Source: SAR92 clade bacterium H231
GTDB lineage: Bacteria > Pseudomonadota > Gammaproteobacteria > Pseudomonadales > Porticoccaceae
Assembly: GCA_025153775.1 (NCBI GenBank)
Contig: JAOALC010000003.1
Span: 124,001 to 188,000, forward strand
Direction of reading: 5' to 3'
DNA: 64,000 nucleotides
Both the position numbers and the translations under genes were made by a program. This document shows positions 39,541-48,926 of the stretch, piece after piece. The stretch's first letter is position 1. Each line of letters starts with the position of its first letter. The notes under the pieces were generated by a model, which ran no database searches, was not told the origin of the DNA, and saw only the letters and a program-made list of their open reading frames with translations.

Positions 39541-40847
39541 GAGGCTGGCGACCCTTTTATTTCAATAAAGGCCTCGTCGCGAATCTCTTGCAGCCACACC
39601 TGCAGCTCTTCCTCATACTTGCGCTGGCGCAACATATTTTCGGCGCGATTGCGCAAAATATCACCGCTGAAATCCTGTTTTCGACGCTCAGTTACCTGCA
39701 ATATGTGCCAGCCAAACTGAGAGCTAAAGGGCGCGCTGATCTCATCGACAGCAATGCTGTTCATGGTCTGTTCAAACTCTGGCACAAACATGCCAGGGGT
39801 TGACCAGCCCAGTTCACCACCTTTTAGGCCAGAGCCAGGATCTTCAGAAAACTCCTTTGCCAACTCGGCAAAGTCCTCTCCTGCAAGCACCCGTTCACGC
39901 AGCTTATTGAGCTGGTTGACTGTGGTTTCCTGATCGCGAATCTGGTTGGGCTTAATCAGAATATGACGGGCAAAATGCTGCTCTATCAGTTGCTCGCCTC
40001 CGCCGCGGCGCTCATAGAGTTTGAGCAGATGGTAGCCGGCGCCACTGCGAATAGGCTGCGAAACCTCTTCGACGGCCAGAACCTCAACTGCATCGATAAA
40101 TACGCTGGGCAGCTGGGCCATCTTGCGCCAGCCCAGATCGCCGCCCTGCAGGGCTGACTGATCAGCGGAGTTCGCTATGGCTAGCTGGCGGAAATCCACG
40201 CCAGCGGCTATTTGAGCCTGCAGGTCTTTGGCCTTGGCTAAAATCTGATCGGCTTCTGCTGTGCTGACATTGCTGGGTACACTGAGCAAAATCTGACCAA
40301 TATTGACATCTGGAGAAGTCAAAAATCGACCTTCCTCAGAGTTGAGAAAATTATCCAGCTCCTGCTGGCTGATACGGATGCGACGCATGACTCTTCCCTG
40401 TTGCACGCGCATAAGGGTCAGCTCATTGCGAATTTCCTCGCGCACAGTGGCTACTGTCTGCCCCTGAGAATGAATATTCTCTATATATTGCTCCATGGTT
40501 AGCTGGTTGCCTGCGGCTATCCGAGCCATGGCTGAGTTGAGCTCTTCGTCTGGAATGCGCACGCCAGCACTGTAGGCAATATTCAGTTGCAGTCGCTCAG
40601 AGATCAGTCGATCCAATACCTGCTGCACTAGAACTTCCTCGGGCGGTGCCTGAGTGCCGGACTGCTGAATTTGCGCCAAGACACTGACTAAACGTTGGTC
40701 CAGTTCCGATTGCAGAACCACATCGTCGTCGACAATGGCAATAACCTTGTCTAGCATCTGTATCTGAGCTGTGGCCGAAAGTGAAACAAGCAGGGCGCAG
40801 GCAAGAGTTGCAGCGGATAAAAATTTAGAAGTTTTCCTGAGGTTCAT
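39537..40847 (-). CDS. surA: Periplasmic chaperone and peptidyl-prolyl isomerase SurA
   Basis: Escorts outer-membrane proteins, including LptD, across the periplasm. A signal peptide (about 1-28, ending SLSATAQ) is followed by a SurA N domain (IVDDDVVLQSELDQRL) and two parvulin domains (about 175-275 and 285-385), the second with RHILIK and GGELGWSTPGMFVPEFE. Start set at the ATG at 40847 (MNLRKTSK); an ATG two codons earlier is equally possible and neither has a clear ribosome binding site. The start lies inside the end of lptD (23-base overlap). Confidence 0.95.
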   Translation of the reverse strand: MNLRKTSKFLSAATLACALLVSLSATAQIQMLDKVIAIVDDDVVLQSELDQRLVSVLAQIQQSGTQAPPEEVLVQQVLDRLISERLQLNIAYSAGVRIPDEELNSAMARIAAGNQLTMEQYIENIHSQGQTVATVREEIRNELTLMRVQQGRVMRRIRISQQELDNFLNSEEGRFLTSPDVNIGQILLSVPSNVSTAEADQILAKAKDLQAQIAAGVDFRQLAIANSADQSALQGGDLGWRKMAQLPSVFIDAVEVLAVEEVSQPIRSGAGYHLLKLYERRGGGEQLIEQHFARHILIKPNQIRDQETTVNQLNKLRERVLAGEDFAELAKEFSEDPGSGLKGGELGWSTPGMFVPEFEQTMNSIAVDEISAPFSSQFGWHILQVTERRKQDFSGDILRNRAENMLRQRKYEEELQVWLQEIRDEAFIEIKGSPAS

Positions 40848-43434
40848 AACCATAAATACCGTTGTTGAGCATTGTATCTACCCGGCTACCAGTGCCAGCC
40901 AGACCTTTAAATTGAATTTGGAAAAAGATGCCATTTCTGGCTTTGAGTTCTTCTTCCGGGAATAATATTTCGTCTTCGCGATCCAGCCATCGCCGGGCGA
41001 CTAGACTAGCACGCCAGCAGCAGCTGTTGTATTCGAAACCGGCAAACAGTTCCAGTTCCCTCTTGTTGGTAAAGTCATGATTCCATCGACCGACCCAGTT
41101 AAAATTACCCCAGGCGGGAACAAAGGCGGAGATATCCGCCTGTTCAATATCCTGGTCTACATCCATGCCAGAGAACAGGCGCGGTGGTCTGCGCGTATAT
41201 CTGTAGGTGAAGTTAAGCAGCTGATTTTGACCATTGTTGTAGCGCACGCCAAAGCTGCTTTTCTCCAGCTCATTGTCGTGATTGTCGTAGATAACATCGC
41301 TGGTGATTCGCCAGTCCTTTGAGATGCGCGCGGCCCATTCAATAGATAGGGGGGATTGGTTGCGGCTCAGCTCATCAAGTTCTTCCATACTTGGATCAGC
41401 GGCCAGAGTGACTCGACGATCATCATAGTAAATTGACTGGGCCACACGGGCGCGAAATCTCTCTTGGCCGGTACTTTGGTCAATATAGAGGGTGGTAAAG
41501 GCTAGGGTTAGACGATTTTCATCAGAAATTCTGTCGCCACCGTTAAAGCGGTTTTCGCGGAACAGTAGGTCGTAGGAGGGAGTGAATTCCCTGGTGTCAA
41601 AGTCAGGTAGATTGGACTGATCTTTGTAGTCTGCTCTTACATAAAACAGTCGTGGGGCAAAATACTGTTTGTAATTATTAAGCCAGCCAGAGTTGCGCTC
41701 GAGGAATATGCCAGTGTCGATGGAATATACAGGCACAGACACCGAGGGATCGCTATCAAGTAACCTCGACTGTTGCCCCGCATCTAAGCTGTAGGAGAGA
41801 TGCCTGGCTCTAAACTGGGGTTTAAAGTAACCCCAGGACCAGCGCTTATCCCAGCTGATACCATAATCAATACTGCTGCGACTGCCGGTTACAAAACGCT
41901 TATCACTGTGATTAAACACTGAATGACGATTTTTTAAATCTACCACCAGAGAGTTGGACCATCGATAATAACCATCGGCGGAAATTTGCGGCAGTAGCCA
42001 GTACTGCTCGTCGAGCCCCTGGGTAATCACCTGATAATCCTGAGCTGCCACGGAGTAATTCCAGTGCCTGGTTTTGTAGCCTGCCGAGGCTCTTCGCTGC
42101 AGATGAGTCAGGCTATTATCGTCCAGGGTCAGGTTGCCCAGATCACGAAAGTAATCTACATCGCTGACATGATTGATATCCAGATGCGTCGACCAGGCTC
42201 GCCCTAGGCCACCGCTGTGGTTGATACCAGCAAGATAGCGATCTTCTCCCTGGTTAGGTCTGAGGCCAGTCAGCAGGTCAATTTTATCGTCATCCGCGCC
42301 ACCTTTGTCACTTCCCAGATAGCTGGCGATAATCTGGTTTTCTGACCAGCTGTTTAAGTGCCGGAAGTCCAGCTCGAGCCCAGTTCCGCGCTCTTGAATA
42401 TAGCGGGGCGTAATGGTGGCGTCATAGTTGGGGGCTATATTCCAGTAGATAGGCTGGGCGAAGTCCAGACCATTTTCTTTATCTGCACCTATGGTGGGGA
42501 ACAGCAGCCCCGACGAGCGGCGATCATCCACAGGAAATTTAATATAGGGAATATAAAAGACCGGTACATCTTTGACTTCCAGGCGCGCATTTTTAACTGT
42601 TGCAAAACCGGTGTTCTGATCTATATCAATCTCTTTGGTCACCATCTGCCAGGTGTTGTCACCGGGCTCGCAGGCAGAGTAGGTCGCCTCATCAATAACA
42701 ATAATGCCCTCCTGGTTACGCGACAATGTCTTGGCATTGCCGCGCACTGAAGCTTCGTGGAGCACATAGGTGGCGTTATCAATCTGTACTTCTTTGCTGT
42801 CGATATCCACCTTGGCGCTGTCTCCGAGCAACAGCATGCCTGGCTCGCGAAAACGCACATTGCCCTCTAAGACCACCTGGCGATTGACCTGATTGACTAC
42901 AGCAGTATCACTGCGCACCTGACGGTAGCCCTGAGATATTTGCACGTCCCCCTCCAACAGGGCAATGCCCTCCTGCAGAGCTTCGGTGCTATTGGCATTC
43001 ACTCGCAGCGATGCCTGGTCCGGTTCTATATTTGCGTCTGGGTAATCTCTGGAGGGTTCAATATAGGCGCCGCAGCAGTTTTCGTCGACCGCAGTTTTTT
43101 GTTCCTGCGTCATAGCAGTCACCTCAACCCAATCTAAATTTTGAACCCTGGCTAATCTGGGTTCTTCAGGATTGGGTGGCGCTGGTTTAAAGCTGCGGGC
43201 CGGTCTTGCGGTTGTCGCTTCAGGGTCTGGAGCCTGCTCAATACAGAGCCAGTCACCACTGGCATTTGCTGCGCAGCTCCACTGGGGTTGCAACTGATCC
43301 TGGGCCACAGACACAGCAGGCACAGACACCAGTGCAAGTAGCGCTAAGCTGCACAATCTGCTGTATATCGCCGGGAAGCGTTTAAAAACGGCTAGCTGCA
43401 AAACTACCATCCAGAAAATCTTTAAAGTCCCCAC
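40825..43434 (-). CDS. lptD: LPS-assembly outer membrane protein LptD
   Basis: Outer-membrane barrel that with LptE inserts LPS into the outer leaflet. A signal sequence ends near VSVAQD and is followed by the WSCAANASGDWLC pair of cysteines, an OstA/LptA-like beta-jellyroll (about 130-270), and a large barrel with YNSCCWRASL near the end. These cysteine pairs are the ones that form the essential inter-domain disulfides. The GTG at 43434 gives 869 residues; an ATG at 43410 (MVVLQLAVFKRF) is a good alternative. First gene of the surA-pdxA-rsmA-apaGH operon, divergent from amgK. Confidence 0.95.
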   Translation of the reverse strand: MGTLKIFWMVVLQLAVFKRFPAIYSRLCSLALLALVSVPAVSVAQDQLQPQWSCAANASGDWLCIEQAPDPEATTARPARSFKPAPPNPEEPRLARVQNLDWVEVTAMTQEQKTAVDENCCGAYIEPSRDYPDANIEPDQASLRVNANSTEALQEGIALLEGDVQISQGYRQVRSDTAVVNQVNRQVVLEGNVRFREPGMLLLGDSAKVDIDSKEVQIDNATYVLHEASVRGNAKTLSRNQEGIIVIDEATYSACEPGDNTWQMVTKEIDIDQNTGFATVKNARLEVKDVPVFYIPYIKFPVDDRRSSGLLFPTIGADKENGLDFAQPIYWNIAPNYDATITPRYIQERGTGLELDFRHLNSWSENQIIASYLGSDKGGADDDKIDLLTGLRPNQGEDRYLAGINHSGGLGRAWSTHLDINHVSDVDYFRDLGNLTLDDNSLTHLQRRASAGYKTRHWNYSVAAQDYQVITQGLDEQYWLLPQISADGYYRWSNSLVVDLKNRHSVFNHSDKRFVTGSRSSIDYGISWDKRWSWGYFKPQFRARHLSYSLDAGQQSRLLDSDPSVSVPVYSIDTGIFLERNSGWLNNYKQYFAPRLFYVRADYKDQSNLPDFDTREFTPSYDLLFRENRFNGGDRISDENRLTLAFTTLYIDQSTGQERFRARVAQSIYYDDRRVTLAADPSMEELDELSRNQSPLSIEWAARISKDWRITSDVIYDNHDNELEKSSFGVRYNNGQNQLLNFTYRYTRRPPRLFSGMDVDQDIEQADISAFVPAWGNFNWVGRWNHDFTNKRELELFAGFEYNSCCWRASLVARRWLDREDEILFPEEELKARNGIFFQIQFKGLAGTGSRVDTMLNNGIYGYEPQENF

Positions 43435-43506
43435 ATTTTACCTGATATATGCCTCGAGTAGAGACCTCTAATTGCGGGAAATAGGCTAGAATGAAGTTTT
43501 TTTACC

Positions 43507-43526
43507 CCAGCTCAAATTTGAGCTGG
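43507..43526. promoter_or_regulatory. Perfect 20-base palindrome between lptD and amgK
   Basis: CCAGCTCAAATTTGAGCTGG is a perfect palindrome in the 145-base divergent intergenic region. A T run precedes it on the plus strand and no T run follows on either strand, so it is not an intrinsic terminator. An operator or an overlapping cruciform site is possible. Confidence 0.5.
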
Positions 43527-43579
43527 CATACATCGCCAACTGTTGGATAATAATTGGCATTGAACACAGGGTTTATGCA

Positions 43580-44608
43580 TTGCCAAACAATCATCAAAAG
43601 CCACAGTTCTATAGCTGGATTGAAGCCTCCCTCCCCGCCGAAGTGATGTTGTCGGGCGCTCTTGAGGCCCAGGGGCTCACAGGAGATGCTGGCTTTCGCC
43701 GCTACTACCGCACCAACACAGCCCCCAGCCTTATTGCAGTGGACTCGCCCCCAGCTAAAGAAAATAACCCGGCCTATGTGAATATTGCTATGGCGCTGCA
43801 GTCGGCAGGGCTGCGCACACCAGTTATACATGCGGTGGATTTTGCTCAGGGTTACCTGTTGTTAGAAGACTTTGGCGATCAGTTATTGCAGCCACTGCTC
43901 AATGACCAGACCATCGCTGAGTTATATGGTCTTGCGGAGACAGCGCTGTTAAAACTGCAGCAGTTGCCCGACAGTAAAGCACTTTTCCCCCGCTACGACG
44001 CCCAACTGCTGGGTGATGAAATGGCTCTGTTTAAGCAGTGGTTTGTAACCGATTTACTGGGTATTGAACTGCAGGCAGACGAGTCGACTATGCTGGACAA
44101 CCTATTTGGCCAGTTGATCCAGAGTGCCCAAGAGCAGCCCCAGGTCTTGGTACACCGCGACTATCATTCACGTAATTTGATGCTTTTAGCCAATAACAGT
44201 CTCGGGGTTATAGATTTTCAGGATGCAGTCTGGGGGCCCATCACCTACGATCTGGTGTCGCTATTAAAAGACTGCTATATCCGCTGGCCAGTCCAACAGA
44301 CTCGACAGCGGGCTCTGGCCTTTAAGCAGCGACTGGGGCTGTCGGTTGATGACCAGCAGTTTCTGCGCTGGTTTGATTTGATGGGTCTGCAACGGCACAT
44401 CAAGGTGATGGGTATCTTCGCTCGTTTGGCTCTGCGAGATAACAAGCGGGACTATCTTAAAAGCCTACCTATGGTTATTGAATACAGTCTTGAAGCCGCC
44501 GAACAATATGCTGAATGCCAGACCTTTTGCCAATGGTTTAAGCGCCGTGTCAGCCCGCTTCTAGCTAATCAGAGCTGGTATTCAGAGCCTGAGAGGCTAG
44601 AGCTATGA
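43580..44608 (+). CDS. amgK: N-acetylmuramate/N-acetylglucosamine kinase AmgK
   Basis: Phosphorylates MurNAc (and GlcNAc) at the anomeric carbon in the peptidoglycan recycling route that bypasses de novo UDP-MurNAc synthesis. 342 residues of the aminoglycoside phosphotransferase fold; GDAGFRRYYR near the N terminus, catalytic VLVHRDYHSRNLMLL and metal-binding GVIDFQDAVWGP. Start is probably TTG at 43580, with CAGGG about ten bases upstream; no in-frame ATG is nearer than about residue 23. It overlaps murU by four bases and stands beside lptD, as in Pseudomonas putida. A generic phosphotransferase call is the fallback. Confidence 0.88.
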   Translation: MPNNHQKPQFYSWIEASLPAEVMLSGALEAQGLTGDAGFRRYYRTNTAPSLIAVDSPPAKENNPAYVNIAMALQSAGLRTPVIHAVDFAQGYLLLEDFGDQLLQPLLNDQTIAELYGLAETALLKLQQLPDSKALFPRYDAQLLGDEMALFKQWFVTDLLGIELQADESTMLDNLFGQLIQSAQEQPQVLVHRDYHSRNLMLLANNSLGVIDFQDAVWGPITYDLVSLLKDCYIRWPVQQTRQRALAFKQRLGLSVDDQQFLRWFDLMGLQRHIKVMGIFARLALRDNKRDYLKSLPMVIEYSLEAAEQYAECQTFCQWFKRRVSPLLANQSWYSEPERLEL

Positions 44609-45276
44609 AGGCTATGATTTTGGCAGCCGGGTTTGGCAAGCGCTTGCGGCCACTCACTGAAACCACAGCCAAACCAATGCTGCCAGTGGGCGGAAAGCCA
44701 TTATTGCAGCACCATATCGAAGGTCTGGCTGCCGCAGGCATTACTGAATTGGTGATTAACACCAGTTGGCTGGCCGAGCAGATTGAGGACTATTTTGGTG
44801 ATGGCAGTGATTATGGCGTCTCTATTCGCTGGTCGCGAGAGCAGCAGCCCCTGGAAACCGGCGGTGGCATAGCCAATGCACTGCCATTACTTGGCGACCA
44901 GCCTTTTTTATTGATTAACGGGGATATCTGGACTGATTTTCCTCTGCACTCCGCCGCCAAGAAACATTTATCCTGTCACCTTGATGGCTGGTTATTGCTG
45001 GTTGAAAATCCAGAGCATAATCCTCAGGGCGATTTTGGGCTCTTAAACGGTCAACTGTTGTCCCAGGCCAGTGAAAAATATACCTTTAGTGGCATTAGCC
45101 TATTGCGCCCCGAGCTTTTTTCGGCCGCTGTGACCGCCAGCCCCTGTTTTCCACTGCGGGAACTATTGCTGCCGGCAATTGATGGCAACCGTATTTGCGG
45201 CGAGGTCTATAATGGTCAGTGGTGCGATGTGGGCACAGTTGAACGCTATAGACAGATTGATAACCAGTTAAAATAA
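44605..45276 (+). CDS. murU: N-acetylmuramate alpha-1-phosphate uridylyltransferase MurU
   Basis: Converts MurNAc-1-phosphate and UTP to UDP-MurNAc, the second enzyme of the AmgK-MurU recycling shortcut. 223 residues; the nucleotidyltransferase signature LAAGFGKRLRPLTETTAKPM is at the N terminus, with ETGGGIANALPLLG and NGDIWTDF for nucleotide and metal binding. The start overlaps the amgK stop (ATGA). In species with this pair the pathway gives intrinsic fosfomycin tolerance, because it bypasses MurA. Confidence 0.9.
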   Translation: MKAMILAAGFGKRLRPLTETTAKPMLPVGGKPLLQHHIEGLAAAGITELVINTSWLAEQIEDYFGDGSDYGVSIRWSREQQPLETGGGIANALPLLGDQPFLLINGDIWTDFPLHSAAKKHLSCHLDGWLLLVENPEHNPQGDFGLLNGQLLSQASEKYTFSGISLLRPELFSAAVTASPCFPLRELLLPAIDGNRICGEVYNGQWCDVGTVERYRQIDNQLK

Positions 45277-45301
45277 CAAACTATTCAGGGTCTGCATCAG
45301 T

Positions 45302-45652
45302 ATGATTGCCAAACAGTATTTTAAAGTTTTCTTCTGGTTATTTCTCGCCGCTCTGCTGTATATGTCGCTATCGCCGGTTCCTGCAGTGACTCCGAGCATC
45401 CAGAATATCGACAAAATGGTTCATGTCGGAGCCTATGGCCTGCTATTTGCACTGGCCGTCAAAGCCTATAATGCACGGCTTCCCCTCTGGGCCCTAGCAG
45501 TAGCCACAATGGTCTTTGGTGTTTCCATGGAGTGGGCTCAGTCCCTCACAGGTTACCGCTATGCCGAGCCTATGGATATGGTGGCCAATGGCACAGGTAT
45601 TGCGATTATGTGGCTGTTGGTTATTTTGATCCGCAGGTACAGAGCTCAATGA
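45302..45652 (+). CDS. VanZ-like small membrane protein
   Basis: A 116-residue protein with about four hydrophobic segments (roughly 8-24, 40-55, 63-80, 95-112). The pattern SLSPVPAVTPSIQNIDKMVHVGAYGLLFAL, with D, K and H in DKMVHVGAYG, and FGVSMEWAQ is that of VanZ-family proteins. The cellular role of such stand-alone VanZ proteins is not established; one member gives low-level teicoplanin resistance in enterococci. It lies 25 bases after murU and overlaps the next gene by four bases, so it may belong to the same transcript. Confidence 0.8.
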   Translation: MIAKQYFKVFFWLFLAALLYMSLSPVPAVTPSIQNIDKMVHVGAYGLLFALAVKAYNARLPLWALAVATMVFGVSMEWAQSLTGYRYAEPMDMVANGTGIAIMWLLVILIRRYRAQ

Positions 45653-45882
45653 TTTCTGTCTATCGCGGCAGCGATTATTTCGAGGCTCAGCTCCTCAAAG
45701 GCTTAATGGAACAGCAGGGGCTACAGGTGTTTTTGCAGGGGGCCGCGCTGCAAGGTGGTATGGGCGATTTACCTGCTCTGGGACATCTATCCATAACAGT
45801 CAATGATGCGGATCAACAGCGGGCAGAGGAAATTATCGCTGCCTATGAAGCCGGGGACTATAGCCTGGATGACGGGGATTAA
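45649..45882 (+). CDS. DUF2007-family small protein
   Basis: A 77-residue protein beginning MISVYRGSDYFEAQLLKGLMEQQG and containing ALQGGMGDLPALGHLSITVNDADQQRAEEII. The compact beta-alpha-beta pattern and the GGMGDLP turn fit the DUF2007 (putative signal-transducing) family, whose function is unknown. The ATG overlaps the stop of the VanZ-like gene (ATGA), so the two are coupled. Confidence 0.75.
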   Translation: MISVYRGSDYFEAQLLKGLMEQQGLQVFLQGAALQGGMGDLPALGHLSITVNDADQQRAEEIIAAYEAGDYSLDDGD

Positions 45883-45910
45883 ACTTTGATAAAAAACAGC
45901 GGGCAAATCA

Positions 45911-47302
45911 ATGACACCTAGATTAAAAAGTCTCTCCCTGTGGCTGGCCCCATTGGCCGCAGTTTTGGTCAGTCTTGCAATGATGCAGCTTGGCTGGGCC
46001 AAAGAGGGGGCTATGGCCGCTGGCCTGACTCTGCTCTGCGCCCTCTGGTGGGTATTTGAACCTATTCCCATTCCGGCCACGTCCATGATTCCGCTGGGCG
46101 TTTTTCCACTGCTGGGTATTCTCGATGGCAAGCAGGTTGCTCAGGCCTATGGCGACCCATTAATTCTGCTGCTTATGGGGGGCGCCATGCTCTCCAAGGC
46201 TATGGAAAAAAGTGGTGCCCACAGGCGTCTCGCCCTGTCTATGGTGAACCTGTTTGGCAGCCATGATCAGAGGCGGCTGATTTTTGGCTTTATGGTGGCC
46301 TCGGCACTTTTAAGTATGTGGGTTTCAAATACTGCTACCACTTTGATGTTACTGCCGGTGGCCTATGCTGTACTGGAAAGTGCCGAGTCTCCAGCGGCGG
46401 CTAGTAAGTTGGCTGTGCCCCTGTTTCTGGGGATTGCTTATTCGGCCAGCATAGGTGGGCTGGGCACTCCCATTGGGTCACCACCCAATGTGGTGTTTCT
46501 TAAAATCTATGCTGAGGCCAGGGGCATTGATATTGGCTTTGGTCAGTGGATGCTGTGGGCTCTGCCAGTGGTACTGATTATGATTCCGGCGGCCGGCCTA
46601 TGGATGACTCGCAATCTCGATAGAGGCGAGCCTCTGTCCATTCCCGGTGTAGGTCAATGGCGCACTGAGGAAGTCCGAGTGCTGATAATCTTTGGCCTTA
46701 CAGCACTGGCCTGGATTACTTTGCGCGAGCCCTTTGGGGGCTGGAGCCTGCTGTTCGATCTGCCCAGCGCCAACTATGCTGCTGTGGCGCTGACCTCTGT
46801 GGTACTGATGTTTGTGTTGCCCAATGGCCATGGTGGCAAACTATTGGATTGGGAGTCCGCATCCACTATTCACTGGGGGGTTCTGCTGTTATTTGCCGGT
46901 GGCATCGCCATTGCCAAAGCCTTTGCAGTCACAGGTATCAGTGAGGCCATTGGCCAGTCCCTGTCCGGCGTCACCAGGCTAAGTATTATTGCGATTATTG
47001 CTATTGTGGCTCTGTCTGTGACTTTTCTTACCGAGATAACCAGCAATACAGCCACTACCACATTATTGATGCCCATTCTGGCCGCCGCATCCCTGGGGGC
47101 TGGCATTGAGCCGGCCCTGCTTATGCTGCCCGCCGCGCTGTCGGCCAGCTGTGCCTTTATGTTGCCTGTGGCCACAGCGCCCAATGCCATTGTCTTTGGT
47201 ACCGGAAAGATCGGGGTACAGCAGATGGTGAGGGAAGGCTTTGCTCTTAATTTAATAGGTGCAGCAGTGATTACTGCTGTGGTCTATATATGGCTGGCCT
47301 AG
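45911..47302 (+). CDS. DASS-family sodium/anion symporter (SLC13 type)
   Basis: Inner-membrane secondary transporter of 463 residues with about 11-12 hydrophobic segments. The two Ser-Asn-Thr motifs that bind sodium and substrate in this family are VSNTATTLMLLP (about residue 138) and TSNTATTTLLMP (about 377). WWVFEPIPIPATSMIP near the N terminus and the C-terminal VATAPNAIVFGTG are also family hallmarks. The likely substrates are C4-dicarboxylates or related anions, but sequence alone does not separate succinate, citrate and sulfate types. The gene ends four bases from the opposing holA. Confidence 0.87.
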   Translation: MTPRLKSLSLWLAPLAAVLVSLAMMQLGWAKEGAMAAGLTLLCALWWVFEPIPIPATSMIPLGVFPLLGILDGKQVAQAYGDPLILLLMGGAMLSKAMEKSGAHRRLALSMVNLFGSHDQRRLIFGFMVASALLSMWVSNTATTLMLLPVAYAVLESAESPAAASKLAVPLFLGIAYSASIGGLGTPIGSPPNVVFLKIYAEARGIDIGFGQWMLWALPVVLIMIPAAGLWMTRNLDRGEPLSIPGVGQWRTEEVRVLIIFGLTALAWITLREPFGGWSLLFDLPSANYAAVALTSVVLMFVLPNGHGGKLLDWESASTIHWGVLLLFAGGIAIAKAFAVTGISEAIGQSLSGVTRLSIIAIIAIVALSVTFLTEITSNTATTTLLMPILAAASLGAGIEPALLMLPAALSASCAFMLPVATAPNAIVFGTGKIGVQQMVREGFALNLIGAAVITAVVYIWLA

Positions 47303-47306
47303 AGGC

Positions 47307-48353
47307 TCAGTTATCCAGCAAAACTTTAATATTGCTGGGTTGCAGTGTTTGACTGCCCGCCAGAGATAACACCAATGTGGTCAGTTCATCCCAGATATCG
47401 GCTCTGCGCTGGCCTTTGATGCCGCGATCAATAGCGCCGGCCTGATGTACCAGCATGCGCAAATGGGCTGGGCTCAGGCGTCTCAGGGCGCCGCGAAACA
47501 GAGGGATACGCTTATCCCAGACGCCGGCGGATTTCAGTGCCGAGTCACTGTGGACTCCCTGACTGACCTGCTCGCTAGCCTTGGTCAAAATACGCAGTTC
47601 TCTGGTGATGGCCCAGAGCAGGGGAACCGGCTCTATGCCCTCATTTTGCAGGCCACGCAATGAGCGGGCTGCGCTCTGGGCATCCCCTGACAAGACTCTA
47701 TCGATAAATTCGAATAGGTTGTATCTGGCGCTGTCGGCTACCACTGAAGACATGCGGCTGGCATCTACTCTGCCATCCAGGGCCAGCAGTTTGAGCTTTT
47801 CTATTTCCTGTACCGCCGCCAACAGATTTCCCTCAACCCGGTCGGCCAGTATCTGCACTGCCTCTGCATTGGCCTGAATATCCGCCTGCTGCAGGCGCTG
47901 CTGAATCCAGCGGGGCAGCTGCGCACCGCTAACCGGCCACACCTGAATATGGGCGCCAATGGATTCCAGGGTTTTAATCCACTTGCTGTTTTGCGTAGCG
48001 CGCTCAAGTTTGGGCAGCAGAATCAGCAACATATTGTCCGGGTTGAGATTGGCGCACATTTCACACAGAGCCTTGCTGCCCTTGTCACCGGGCTTTCCAT
48101 TGGTAATGCGAATTTCTAAAATCTTTTTATCGGCAAACAGGGACAGAGAATTGGCCTCATTAAGCAGCTGATTCCAGTCATAGTTGCCCTCAACATAGAA
48201 TAGCTCTCGCTCTGTGTAGCCTGCTGCTCGGGCTGCAGTGCGCACGCTGTCTGTGGCCTCCTGTGCCAGCAGAGGCTCGTCCCCGCTAATAATATAAACC
48301 GGCAGCAGCTGCTTTTGCAGATGGCTTTGAAGCTGCTCTGGTTTTATTTTCAC
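47307..48353 (-). CDS. holA: DNA polymerase III subunit delta
   Basis: Delta subunit of the clamp loader, which opens the beta clamp. 348 residues; MKIKPEQLQSHLQKQLLPVYIISGDEPLLAQEA at the N terminus is typical, as is the helical C-terminal domain. Sequence conservation is low across this family, and the overlap with lptE (ATGA) in the leuS-lptE-holA order supports the call. Usually nadD follows; here the neighbour is a converging transporter gene. Confidence 0.95.
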   Translation of the reverse strand: MKIKPEQLQSHLQKQLLPVYIISGDEPLLAQEATDSVRTAARAAGYTERELFYVEGNYDWNQLLNEANSLSLFADKKILEIRITNGKPGDKGSKALCEMCANLNPDNMLLILLPKLERATQNSKWIKTLESIGAHIQVWPVSGAQLPRWIQQRLQQADIQANAEAVQILADRVEGNLLAAVQEIEKLKLLALDGRVDASRMSSVVADSARYNLFEFIDRVLSGDAQSAARSLRGLQNEGIEPVPLLWAITRELRILTKASEQVSQGVHSDSALKSAGVWDKRIPLFRGALRRLSPAHLRMLVHQAGAIDRGIKGQRRADIWDELTTLVLSLAGSQTLQPSNIKVLLDN

Positions 48354-48898
48354 TGCAGGGTCTGGACAGTCTGAGCTGCCGCAGCCTGGTCGTTAGATAG
48401 GGGCTCAGCCTCTGGGGGTAACAGTCTCAGACGATTGAGAATCTGACGGACGATTTCTTCGCGCATAGCATTTTTGACCAGACGCTCCTCGTTGTCTGAC
48501 GACAGGACGTCCTGCTCATTAAATTCATAGACGCGCTCCACAGAGGCCGTGGATAGGGGAATCAGCTGTGAGCCATCGGCACTGACAATAAGAAAGTCGA
48601 CATCTTCATTGAGTTGATATTCTGCAACCCGGGCGCTGGAATTAATGGTACTGGTGCGTCTGGTGCGCCTAAAGTCGACAATCACTACCGAGTAGCGGGC
48701 ATCAGCGGCACTGGCCACAACCTCAACACCATAGAGGTTGAGCGAGCGGGTCAGCTCTCTGATCAGCGCACTGTGGGGGTCTTTTGCAGACAGGTGCAGG
48801 CTTCCTAAGTTTTCCGGTACTATCTGAGCGTCGCGGAGTTGCCAGCCGCAGGAGGATATCAACAGCGCGGCAAGGGCTAATAGTAGGTTCTTGATCAT
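48350..48898 (-). CDS. lptE: LPS-assembly lipoprotein LptE
   Basis: Outer-membrane lipoprotein that plugs the LptD barrel. A signal peptide with lipobox LISS-C places the acylated cysteine at residue 17, followed by GWQLRDAQIVPENL. 182 residues, within the family range. It lies downstream of leuS and overlaps holA by four bases. Its partner lptD is in the same window at 40825. Confidence 0.95.
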   Translation of the reverse strand: MIKNLLLALAALLISSCGWQLRDAQIVPENLGSLHLSAKDPHSALIRELTRSLNLYGVEVVASAADARYSVVIVDFRRTRRTSTINSSARVAEYQLNEDVDFLIVSADGSQLIPLSTASVERVYEFNEQDVLSSDNEERLVKNAMREEIVRQILNRLRLLPPEAEPLSNDQAAAAQTVQTLQ

Positions 48899-48926
48899 CG
48901 CAATGAATCCTCTCTGCTGGCTCTGG

